Below, piece by piece: positions 27,031-38,541 of a DNA stretch of 64,000 bases. The DNA is taken from NCBI GenBank assembly GCA_963930775.1, contig OZ005703.1:6200001-6264000 (forward strand), in the 5' to 3' direction. The stretch is from Cliona cf. orientalis (lineage: Eukaryota; Porifera; Demospongiae; Clionaida; Clionaidae). The notes under the pieces are model-generated. The model saw only the letters and a list, made by a program, of their open reading frames with translations. It ran no database searches and was not told the DNA's origin. Numbering within the stretch: the stretch's first letter is position 1; each line of letters begins with the position of its first letter. Made by a program: the position numbers and the translations under genes.

Positions 27031-27756
27031 ACTGAAATGTAATATAAGAAAATTGTCGCTATGAAAAATATTTTTCGTTGTACAGTACGTATAATAAAAA
27101 ATGCCCAGCTCAGCAATTTGCCATTGAACTCTATGACCATGTACGTACCGCCATACGTCACTGTAACCACAACAATCAAGTTCTCGGGAGGAAGAGAAAC
27201 ACATAATGGAGAATTAATGCCACTGTGCTACTGTATAGCAAGAGAACGAGAGAGACAAATAATAATTATTGATATTAATTACACTAGATTGATCTGTTGA
27301 TTCATGAAATACATATGTACAAGCTACAGTAAATTATATATAATATGTACTGGCACACTTTACACAAAAGAAAATCACACCTACAACTGGATGATTCATG
27401 AACATTCATGATTTTTTTTTAATTTTTCACACACTCTTGCAGATGCAAGAAAGAAAGTCAGCAGTTTTAGCTAGCTAGGCTAATCTTAAGATATAGAGGG
27501 AGGGAGGGGAGAGGTTTAGAGTCTAAAAAGAGTGAGAAAGAGAGAGGTTAGCTTGGTTGAATAATACAGTGGAGAGGCAAAGATAGAGCAAATTAAGCTC
27601 AAACGAAAAAATCACGGTAAATGCTGTGCTGTGTTGAAGGCTGGCTGTTGTGCATACATAAAGAAAGTGGAGGCAGGTCAATCAGTCAACTGATGTGGCC
27701 TATTCAATTAATTCTCAATTTTATAATTATATGCATGTCCCGCTACGTGTATATTA

Positions 27757-30700
27757 TTATACGGTAGCTGGCTTGTAGAAAGGTTGGTGGACGCTGGTAG
27801 GCCTCGGCCGAATGGCTGCGTTCGCTTCAAATCTCTTAACTAATTGATTCACTTTGATTGGCTGTGGACTGCTCCCTTCGTCTGTCTCGGAGCTCGACTC
27901 AACATACACATGCTTGCTGTGACCTGCATGGAATGAAATAATTAAGAGTCAAGACAATCATAGTGATGACTGAGACCTGAGACACACAAACTCAAATATG
28001 TACAAGTATAAAAAACAATTAAAACAGTGTGAGAAATTGACAGCTGTTGAAACTTACGTGACCACGGGGAGGATCCATTTTTCTTCTTCTGTGCTTTACC
28101 CTACAGATAAACAAAAAGAAAATCAAAAGTCATTTTATTTCGATCTCTTCTCCTTTCTCCTAAACAACCAGACTCCCTCCCCCCACCCACCACTCCCGGC
28201 CTCCCAGGGCAGCTGCTTAAGTATCATAAATTATGCACACCCAGGAACCACAAAGTGATTAATGAGGAGTAAGCAGGTGTAGCTAGACTTTCTCAGTAAG
28301 GTGAAATAGTTTACGCTGCTGCAGCTGCTCCAAGCTGCCCAGGCTAAGGCAGGTTATAAGGAGAGAGAACAATGGCCCCACCACAAAGCACTTGACTATG
28401 CACACTTCTTAAGGTGAGATCAATTCCAAATCAACTCAGCAATCACTCACACATTGTATATACACACATGCAGCCATGACCTGACACTAAAGATAGATTA
28501 GATATTCAGTCACATAACAGCATACCGTTACACGATCGAAATGACACCACAATAGGATGGATTTTGTTCGAAAAGACAGGATACGTACCACTACCACATG
28601 GTCTCATATATTTGCATTGTCACAGTGAGAGGTCAGGTTGTGAATATCATTACTACATAAAGCCTATTGTTGTCACATTTCAATGTTGAGCCCCTTTTGG
28701 GTAGTGGCAAGCTTGAAAGCAGACCAACATCCGACAACGCTACCAACGTAACATAAGACCAGTTATGTACAAGTACTCTTTCTGTTCATTTCAGAATCTT
28801 GGATATGACTGAGTTTGACCAACTTGGTCAGATAAACTTTTTTGGCTTAGTGTGCATGCACCCAGATTCTCCTGGGTGGACCAAGCCCTACAGAGGTCCA
28901 CCAGCTGAGCACACTGTGGCTATAGCCCAGTTTAGATAAATCCCACCAAAAAGTTGCAGTTATGTATACATTGGGGGCCACGATGGATTTCAAACGACCC
29001 AAATATGCTCGCATTTAACATTCACACAATTTGCATTAGCACTCAGCGAAATCCACTGCAACGTAAGAGCCATCCACCTCCCTCCTTAATTACTTACTCC
29101 CACATAGTATAGACTACAGGTTAAGCTTCTAAGCTTCTAAGCTTTTTGATCAGCTCACAACAATACTAAGGCTAGCGTGTAACTTATTATAACACATTAT
29201 GCAGCTACATGTACATGGAGCTATATATATGCTATAGGTTGAGTTGTTATCGTTGATTAAACTGGGCTTCAATTCCCCATGATGGCTTCATAGCTCTTTT
29301 GATCACTCACTGCTTGCTCATTATGACTATTACACGTGTACATACAGCTACATATCAAGCAACACGTATTGCTATTATATGTGTACATAATATTACAGCT
29401 TCATGTCAAAGCTATATAGGGAGGGCCTCAAATCCATGTAGCCTCAGGCCAGCCAGCCAGATGCACAGTCTGATCAAAAAAGGAAAGAAGACACTAAACG
29501 TTAAAAAAAAAAACACGATCCACTGATGATGCATGTGCTTCTACACAAATAGCCCAGCAGTATATACCTCAATGGTTTATGCAGACATGCCTACCATCCG
29601 TTAAAATGCACAAGAGGTAAACAATCATTGATTGCTTAGCATATTAAGGTTTGGTCAAGTGCTCCTAAGATATTGATAAGAATCTTCCCGAACTACGCCC
29701 TCCCATCACTCCTCCTCAAGTTCTGCTTGGGGAGAACACTGAACAATACTTACCATGGACAGGGTATCTTTTGATCTCATCGGGAAGCTTATCTTTGCTC
29801 CCTTCTTTCCGCTCTTCTTCTCCTCTCTCTGCTTCATGTCGAACTCCTGAATGGAGTGAGATCGTCCCTTATCCTTGCGTCGAAACAGCTTGGCCAGAGC
29901 AGATTGACCGTGTTTTGGTGAAGCGTCGCCATCGGCGGAGGAGTGCTTCGATTTCTTCTTGTCGTCGTGCTTGTCTTCTGCAGCTGCTGTCTTTGAGGTG
30001 ATCTTTGGGCTACTGGGGAGGGTCTTACTCTGAGCTTCGATCCTGTACAAGAATGATGGACGTGCGTGCACAATGGCAAAAAGCTAAATACGCATTTGTA
30101 AGAGTATATACAAAGTGTGCATTTCATATGTATGATACGAGATCCAGATACATGCATATGTACAAGTACGCTACGTTATATACATGTACATGCATGATAC
30201 ATGCATGTACAAGTTTACGTAGACCTACATGTATAGCTTGCATAGCTTGCATGCACAATGAGCTATGAGCTACGTGATCATACGTGCAAGGTAAATGCAT
30301 GCATGTAGAGTGAGCAAGAACTTATAGACTTGGAGGTCTATAAGCCCTAGCTACAAGTAAGACAAACCTCAGTTGCTCCAGAGAGCTCTCCAGCTGCTGT
30401 CTCTGTTGCTGTGGTGATGACGGCTGCTGCTGCTTATTCACCACATCAAATGGCTCCTTCGTGTGTGTGTGTGAGAGAGAGAAAAATTTGCTATGATTAA
30501 GTGATAGCAAATTGAAATAGGCAAAGCTTCATCAGCACACTTTCAACACGATCGATGAGGATTTTCTGATTAAGGAATGGCATAATTAGACAACTGTGAC
30601 GCCAAAAAGCAAAGAATTGAGCCAAATTGAAGGAGTGAGCACCATGATGCACATGTAAGGTTGGTGGGGGACAACACTCATAACTAGACTGAATACTTGA

Positions 30701-33700
30701 CACACAAACATATGAAATTAAGTGAGCCATACTCAAAACAGAGCAATGGGGACGAGAGAGAGCTAGATGACAGGAAACTTACTCACAGATTAAGAATAAT
30801 TAAATATAATTTTTCGTGAGGAGAAAGGACTTGTGGAAATTTGATATGCTACTTTCTCTCTCTCCTTGAGTGCAGAGAGGAGAGAGGGAAGGATTAACTT
30901 CATCCCATGGCTGCTTAGATGAGCCATGATCATGTGAGCTGTCTGGTCTGTGGCCTCACGCACAAACTGATTCCCATCTCTCTCTCTCTCTCTCCTCACT
31001 ATTACCAACATGCATACATGCATCCATCCAATAGTAAAATACCAAGTTTGTCGACATTCAATTGTTTCTTATCACTACATGCTGTATACTTACATCATAG
31101 TTTCCTGTTGATCCATTGGATGGCGGCGGTAGAGTGTGACTTTTCTGGAAGGTAAAAAGGAAGTATTATAGAAAATGATGATGATCATCATGCACAGGTC
31201 ACATGTTTCCTGATGCGTCATCATTGATAGCTAGCTATATATAGGCTTAGGCTACGTCATGCAACAAACTTACCGAGCCTCCTTTGGGAGATGATTGTGG
31301 CTGAGGAGACATGGAGCATGTGAGATGTTTGCATGGAGAGAGAGAGAGACACGTAGAAATGATAATCACATGCTAAAATTAAGTCCTCCTCCCCCCTTCT
31401 TTCTTGAAGATGGATAGAGAGAAAGAAAGAGAGAGGAGTTTAAGCTAAGAAAAGGCCCGGGGCTTTGTTGGGTTGATCAGCACTTGTATACTGATCCCAT
31501 CCTGTGGTTTACATAGCTGCACTTTGTTGCTAGGCGATGTATAATATGATATTAATTTGAGTGACCTTTACCTTGAGACAGTCTGGGGTCACTCCAGCAG
31601 TGTCAGCTGCATCAAATGGTTCCTGTGGGAGGACAGGAGGGATACTGGTGTGATCATGTGACCAGAAACAGGTGTACCCCATTGGCATACTTCATGACAC
31701 CATCTATCACACATGCATATACACACACTCACTTTCTCTCCTTCTAACCAGTGGCGGATCCAGAGGGGGATCCAGGGGTGCACAGGAACCCCCTTTGGGC
31801 TGCACCTAGCACTAAGAAGTATATTGATGTTAGGCTAAATGGAACCCCCCTTTCTGGCTACAGAACTAAGAAAACTGTTGCTATGGCTCACCTTAGAATG
31901 CTTTAGAAGAAATTCGTTCAAAAACAGATCGATTGGACTGGTAGGGATGATAGTAGTCTCGCGCAGCCAGACTCTTACACCTCGGGAGGGGGAGGGAGAG
32001 AGTCTGGTAAAGTGCTATACATCAAGTTGTCCCAGCGCCTCGTACGAGGCGCGACCAATCAGATTGCATCTTTAGTTTGCGGTGGCATATCCGATTGTGA
32101 ACGGAGAATAAACACGCGTGCGCAATGGTATCTCGTCCGTTCATAGTCGGATACGCCACCGCAAACTATGTAATGCCATAAAGATGCAATCTGATTGGTC
32201 GCGCCTCATACGAGGCGCTGGGACAACTCGATGTATAGCACTTTACCAGACTCCCTCCCCTTCCCCCTCCCCCTCCCCCTTTTCCCTGAGAGAGAGTCTG
32301 GCTGCGCGAGACTAGGATGATAGTTGGTCTCAAAAACGATCGAAATGGGCGTGGTTTAGCCCGAGAGTAGGCGTGGCTTCTAAAAATTTGCATGCACTTC
32401 ATGCGCAACAGTAAATCAGAACCCCCCTTCTAGAAATCCTGGATCCGCCACTGCTAACCCTCAGCCTCTCTTCTCCTCCTCCTCTCTCTCTTTGCCTCTT
32501 TCAGTTGCTCACTCAATCGTGATCACTCCCCACTTGCATGCATGCATAAATGCACAGTACACACGCAATAACATATAATATACATGTACATGTACAAGTA
32601 TAATATTATAATATATACACTCAAGCTTACACTTGTACATGCTTAAATAACAATTAATTATTTTGGATCATCCATACCCCACACAAAAAATCACATGTAA
32701 AATTTAAATTTAATGCATGGTTCAGTATGGATTACTTACATCATAGTTTTCTGTTGAGTTGCCCTTCTGTGGAGAGTTAGTGATGTGTGCATTGGCGGTT
32801 TAAAAACATGACATTATGAAGACAAGGTAGAGATAAGCTTAGTGGGACAACATATTATACACAGAGGACACGTGGAACAATTGTAGCGGTTTTAATATAT
32901 GGCTGAACATCAGCATCCTACTCTTGTACATGCACGTAGTATAGGCTCCGTCACTCTCTCTCTCTCTCTCTCTCTGAGGCTAATTTTCTCCCACTTTCAC
33001 ACTCACACTGACATGTGGGTGCCACTGAGAGCAGCTGCCAGCACATGTAAGGTATGGTATGGTGATAAGACACTGCCCACTAGTGTGGGGATGAAGAACC
33101 TGGGGAACTCCCCAACCAATCCCTAATTGATTGCAGCTGATTATAAATCACTCTCCACTTACCAAGATGACTGTCAGGGGGTGGCCTTTGTCCACTGCTG
33201 ACGCCTGGAAGGAAGGGGTGGAATGGTAAAGAGCATGATTACAAGCCAGGCGAGAAATAGCTGACCCATTAACACATTCATCTATGTACTAGCACACAAC
33301 CGACATATTTCAAATACACCTCACATGAATAAGCAAACTAATATATAATTTAGTGGGGAAGGGATATACTGACTGGTACATGTACGTGATGCCAAAGCAC
33401 ATGTGAGTGCACTCTCTAGTGCAAAATAATCGATTTATAAGTGCTAACACACTTTGTTAATTACAGTCACAATACAGAAAGCAATTACTTCTACATGTGT
33501 ACAAGTGCCAACTACCTAAGGTTCTCTCCCCCCCCCCCCTCTCTCTTCTCTCTCACCCTCTGCTTACTGGTGTGAGTGGTGTTACATTGCATGAGTTTTC
33601 TGAGTTCCACACGACTCTCAGTGCATCGTAGACATCGAGAGGTCGTAGCTTCAGCTTCTGGCTGTAGCGCTCCGCCAAATCCGACAACGGCTGAGAACAC

Positions 33701-34987
33701 ATTTGTTCCTCCTATAATTATTAAATAGATTAGTTAGCAATAATCAGTTAGTTAGTAAGGATACAAGCATCAATATCAATATCATCATATTTTTTCCTTT
33801 TTCTGAGGGCTAACATTTCATCACTGAAATTTCTCTCTCTAAAAACAAACATAAGGAAGAAGAGGGCTAGGTTTGGTCAGACATTGTGGCTTATAGCAAC
33901 TGGCCCATTGTGCAGCCACCAGTCGAAAGGTCACGTTTAGTTGGCTATCAAAACCTCCCGAGAGCTAGCTATAGCTAGCTACACTGGACTGGGTATACAA
34001 AGGTGTGGCGCTGAGAAGGGATATGCCTCACACTCGTAAACCACACAACTGTAGTACACATACTCCCTACCAGTGAATGGTAGTGGGTTTTTTAATGGAG
34101 TGAGATTAGTCTCTCAAGGGGGAGAGGAGGACAACAGATGTCTCCCCCCCCTCTCTCTCTCACTGTCTAACTTGCATAGGTAGCTATACTGTAGCAATTA
34201 CACCTACAGACAGGAAATGACACAAACTTTAAGGTAGGTGTATAGTGATTAACATCAAAGTCAGCAGTCATGCAAAACACGCATACTTTGATACCTAATC
34301 AGCATACAAATTTAGCTGACCACACACACATGAGCATGTGCAAGCATGCAAATTACAAATAGCAGAAGGTTGAACTTATTATACCTCATCAATATATGGA
34401 GCCTCTGAGAGCAGAATGCCTTCCCCTCTCAGCTCCTCTCTTATCTTGAGCTGTAGCTGTAGCTTGGTGAGGCCCGTCTCTCCTCCCTCGGGCCGTTTGA
34501 AGGCAGGGAGGTCCTTGGGGAGTGGGCTGGGCGGTGGATACTTCTTCTTGGTCTTGTTGGGAGGGGGTAATGGCAGTTTGTCGTCGCTGCCCGTTTTTCT
34601 AAGCTTTATGGGGCCTCCGTTGGTACCTGCGGCCCACGGTTCTGTGTAACTCGGCCATGGTTCTGTATAAGAGCCTGTTGCATTGTTGGGCAAAGTGGGC
34701 GAGGAAGTGTCCAGCTGCTTCACAACAACTATCGGTTCTGCTGGCGTATTCACAGGGCCGTCCGTGATCTCAGCCGCAATCAAAAGCTTCAAAAGCTCTC
34801 TAGCTTTGGAGAAGATGATGCTTCTGTGATTCTTGTCTTTGACACCGATAGCCATCAGGTCATCATTTTGCAACTCGGCGCAAAGGTCTGGAGTATCGTA
34901 GCCATTGTCTATGAAGCTCTCAATGTACCCGCCCATGCCGGCCTTCTCTAGCCACTCATGCACGCTCCATTCTATCAATTCCTCCAT
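27757..34987 (-). CDS. SAM-domain adaptor with YDEPFD motifs
   Basis: Eleven exons: 34996-34385 (ATG at 34987), 33711-33568, 33204-33163, 32766-32740, 31622-31572, 31300-31274, 31144-31094, 30456-30368, 30042-29754, 28100-28058, 27923-27757. All are GT-AG and in phase, giving about 510 residues. Residues 1-70 are a SAM domain (WSVHEWLEKAGMGGYIESF, NGYDTPDL, DLMAIGV), closest from memory to the SAMD5/SASH1 type. A Pro-rich linker (PLPPPNKTKKKYPPPSPLP) follows. Exon 2 encodes a compact helical piece (LSDLAERYSQKLKLRPLDVYDAL). Six micro-exons of 27-89 bases then make two NYD|EPFD junctions, followed by a Gln-rich and a basic Ser-rich part (LFRRKDKGRSHS) and an end with VNQLVKRFE. No SH2 or SH3 domain is seen. 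It looks like a cytoplasmic scaffold, but partners are unknown. An acceptor at 34997 would allow splicing from upstream exons. Confidence 0.78.
31749..32453. mobile_element. DNA transposon with CAGTGGCGGATCCA ends
   Basis: Terminal inverted repeats CAGTGGCGGATCCAG lie at 31749 and, inverted, at 32453. CTAAC flanks both sides as a probable target-site duplication. It is non-autonomous: no transposase frame. It lies in the intron between the fourth and fifth SAM-gene exons and is interrupted by a second element. Confidence 0.75.
31954..32314. mobile_element. Nested foldback element with TAGTCTCGCGCAG ends
   Basis: A 361-base element made almost entirely of two long inverted arms, starting TAGTCTCGCGCAGCCAGAC and ending with its complement. 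It is flanked by a perfect 9-base duplication, GGATGATAG. Nine-base duplications and long arms are typical of Mutator-like elements. It is inserted inside the 31749-32453 element, so it is younger. Confidence 0.8.
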
Positions 34988-35389
34988 CTTCGATCCCTGA
35001 GAATTTAACATAATATTTCACAGTCTTTGATTTGTGGTATGCAGCACGTGATCTTTTATGAGCAATGGTGTGAGACTGGATTTCAGGACAATTCTTTCTA
35101 GATCTTTACTACTAGATATGAGAGTAGATACTAGGAAAATATGCTAGCCTCACAAGAAGGCACTAAACGTAATATGAACTCGATTGATCTTCCAGCTGCT
35201 TAGCTTGTCAAATTGAATATGCTAAGAATGTGCTGTCAATCACGTTCAAAAGGAAAGCCATAAACTGGCTAGACAAAAAACACAAGACTGGGTGAAGTAA
35301 AATCACCACCATATGGGAAGGTACACCACACTACACAGTGTGTGGGGTTCAGCTGTAGCAGCAGGTTGCCTCTGAGGACTTATTACCCC

Positions 35390-35800
35390 ACGCGCATGCG
35401 CAAGGGGTAAAGCAATCGGTTTGTATGTCTGTCGTCGTCGTCATTATCGGCACGAAAATCGCCAGATCTCGCGTTCTAGGTATCTATGCGTGCTAAAAGC
35501 ACAATCAATCGGTGGATATTGGTGAAGAACTGGTTTGTAAGCGTTTCAAATTCCTCAAAAAGGCTTACTAGTGCTACAAATCGTGCATTTTCTGTTCAGC
35601 ATGCCTGTGGTTTATCGACCACACCCACTCTTTTAGCATAATAGTATGCGGATGCGACTGCGCATGCTCAAGCACTGTGTTGGAAAGGGTCATCTCGTCA
35701 TGAAACCGCTACATGTACGCCTCATAGTGTTGCAATACGACGCTATAGTGGCTACAGAGCGCGCGGGGTATGTGCTCTACAGAGCTCTAGTATGAGTCAT
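35390..35800. repeat. Dispersed repeat at the SAM-segment border
   Basis: Second copy of the family seen at 26430-26610 (AAGGGGTAAAGCAATCGG, AAAATCGCCAGATCTCG). It ends where similarity to intron 2 of the BFR1-like gene begins (about 35.80 kb, matching about 11.57 kb). Confidence 0.6.
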
Positions 35801-36228
35801 GATATAGCAGGATATCTACTTAAACAAGCTGCAATACTATTCTCCCCTCTTTTCCCCTACAAATTTAGTATCAACATCATAAAATCTGAGGCCCCCCTCT
35901 TCTGAGGCACTGTTTTCTTTACACAAACTGTGCTCTCTAAACAAACACACCAGAAACGTGCTATGCATAAGTACATGTAGCCAGTAGTCTTCCACCAACA
36001 CTTCTCTCTTCCCTCTCTCTCTCCCTCTCCCTCTCCCACATACATATAGCGCTACACATGAAAGCTTGCTATAACACCACGTAAGATGTGCAATCCTATA
36101 GTGCTCACTCTAATAGAAGGAATCACATCAGCTATTCTTAAATGTGGTGAATGTATGGCTTAATCCACATACGTACATCAGAGGTCAATACTGTATACTA
36201 TTTCAAATTTTCTCATGAAAAAGGATAC

Positions 36229-36495
36229 CAATTTGGCTTCCAGATCCTTGATTTGGTGAGTAATCTCGGCCGTCTCTTTCTTGAACTTTTTCTTATCAGG
36301 AGGGTGGACCCTATCATTAGTGGCAGCAGCAGCAGCTGTCTTCATACCACCTCCTCCTCCACCTATGCAGATACACATGACAACAAACATTCATTAACTA
36401 GGTAAATTTATACTTACGTAGTACGGTACAATCATGTGATTACAAAATTCACAATTCTAGTATACAGTGTACTTCCAATTCCATTCTTTCACACA

Positions 36496-36572
<77 letters not shown>

Positions 36573-37656
36573 CCCACCTACACCTAGTTCACACCGTTGC
36601 TATGGACCTGAAAACAATACCTGGACAAAGAGCTCCTACATCGCTGGCTATTGTGACAGGGTTCAGGCTTACTTAGCCTTATGGAGATGTACCCATACAG
36701 GGTCATCACATTCATTCAAGTACATGCATTTAATGGTGCCTTGGACACATTCGAGCTTAAGCAGGAGTTCTCATTAATTTCAGAGGTTGTTTTGTAAAAG
36801 TTAATTCTCTATGTAGCTAGGACAACAGGCAATGTCCTGATTAGAGGAGTGTCCTTAGTTTTTAATAGAGTGAGATTCCATGTTACAGTAGTCTATGCAT
36901 CCAGTATACAAGCGGTAGGTTTGTTTGTTTATCAATACTACATGTATGCACACTTTTATTTATAAATCAATTAAATCTACAATAATATCACCACACACAT
37001 TATTTCAATTATTAATCCCCTTCCAGCAAGATGTAGTTTCAGGGTACGAGTCGGATGTATATATAAGCTATGTACTTCTATGTACAGCTACATGTAGCAG
37101 TACTAGTGGGTGGTGATGCGTTTAACAGTGTAGGTAGGAATAAATATTATTAACACATGAAGAAATCTGCATATTATTACTATTAATTTTTTATCACAAT
37201 ATGCATGCACAATACATGCATATAGAAAGTATTTCAGTATATCAGAAGTATTTAGCTGACTGAAAAAGGGGAAGTTTATCCTGAAATTTTTAGAAAATGG
37301 CTTGGAGGCATCAGTAGGTAATGTATTTAATATACTGGTGGGAAGCATGCAAGAATAGTCTTGTCAAAACCACTTTTCTAAATTAAGAAACTATGGGTCA
37401 CTGGACAAATTGTAGCCAATAAACAAACAATTTAATACTTCAATAGCTTTACAAAGTGATCAGACACTTGATGAAAACACCCAGCCTACACAGCTACGCA
37501 CACCACAACACGGCCTGTCTTGTCTCGAACACGAACAAGGCCGCGCTACTAGATCAAGCGTGGAATAGGGGGCGGAATAGGTTGTAGAAATTAAATTTAG
37601 TAAAAACACTCACCCCTTTGTTTCCTTTTGTCCTTATAAACAATTTGCTCCGCCAT
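36229..37656 (-). pseudogene. BFR1-like copy: intact exons 1 and 2
   Basis: Exon 1 at 37656-37614 (MAEQIVYKDKRKQRG) and exon 2 at 36362-36229 (GGGGMKTAAAAATNDRVHPP, then a coiled-coil start). Both keep the original lengths (43 and 134 bases), the splice sites and an open frame. A few residues changed (Asn to Tyr, Val to Met, Glu to Lys, Arg to His). The rest of the gene is broken downstream, so on its own this is a pseudogene. It may however serve as 5' exons for the SAM gene, because the phase-0 donor at 36229 and the acceptor at 34997 join in frame. The TATA region of the original is absent upstream. Confidence 0.75.
36499..36570. repeat. AC microsatellite
   Basis: Counterpart of the GT run at 10803-10837 in the intact gene. 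It lies beside the same unique sequence (inverted) and is about twice as long here. Confidence 0.75.
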
Positions 37657-37714
37657 GTTCCTAGTCTCCATGATCGATACTTCGCAGACAAAAAGAGAAT
37701 GGGCAGTTAAATCA

Positions 37715-38541
37715 CTTATTGAAGATATTAATTTAATAGTAATGTCACTTAGCTATACCCTGTCAGATGTTCAGAACGATACAAATAATATGTTGCTAAC
37801 GTTAAGTTAGATTCGACTGTCGTACTTCTGGATAGGATACTGTTGTTGTGGCAATAATAGACTACGTAGTCTATAATAGCTATGGTTATGGGCACTATTC
37901 AATCTTATTATTATAAATGTATACGTACTAGCATGATCAAACAAGCTGTACACACCTATGGCACATTATACTATATAATTATTGGATAGTTTAACATTCA
38001 TTGAATCAGTGTCAGATCAAAACTGAATTAATGTTTGAGTATTCCATGCCACCTCAGACATAATAGTGAATATCATGCCAACTAAGTACCACTACCATGG
38101 CTACAACTCGGGACTCTGGTCGACTGTTGCCATGCTCCATGATACAGATTTTATTGTGCATTTACCACACTGAGAATAAGGTGGCCTTGTGGCCAAATGG
38201 CCTTAAGCTTAGCAAGCAGTTTTCTCTTCAGTGACATGGTACAAGGACCTATAATATGCCTATGCCATAAGAAATTATCTATGATGTGTCACACGGTCAA
38301 ATCTTCTGCTGACCTTCGGACGGACCGTAGTTAATAATTATTATCTATGGATGGACACACAATTATGATGACGATGATAATCGATAAGCAGTAAACAAGA
38401 GATTATTAGTTAGTCTGCATTGTTATAATTATTATACATACCACAATGACTTGATCTCTGGCCAAGGGGCTTTTGTCTAAGTACCTGAGTGAAAGGTAGC
38501 TAAGTGCACTCAATAATAAATAAATGTGAATGAATGTTTAG
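37715..38541. other. Spacer upstream of the BFR1 copy
   Basis: Similarity to the intact locus ends near 37.71 kb. No gene or promoter element is recognised between here and the 3' end of the Death-domain gene. The DNA is AT-rich. Confidence 0.4.

Noticed and set aside
31839-32408. Several open frames on both strands
   Set aside because: They lie within the nested foldback transposons and mirror each other across the inverted arms; they are not protein-like.
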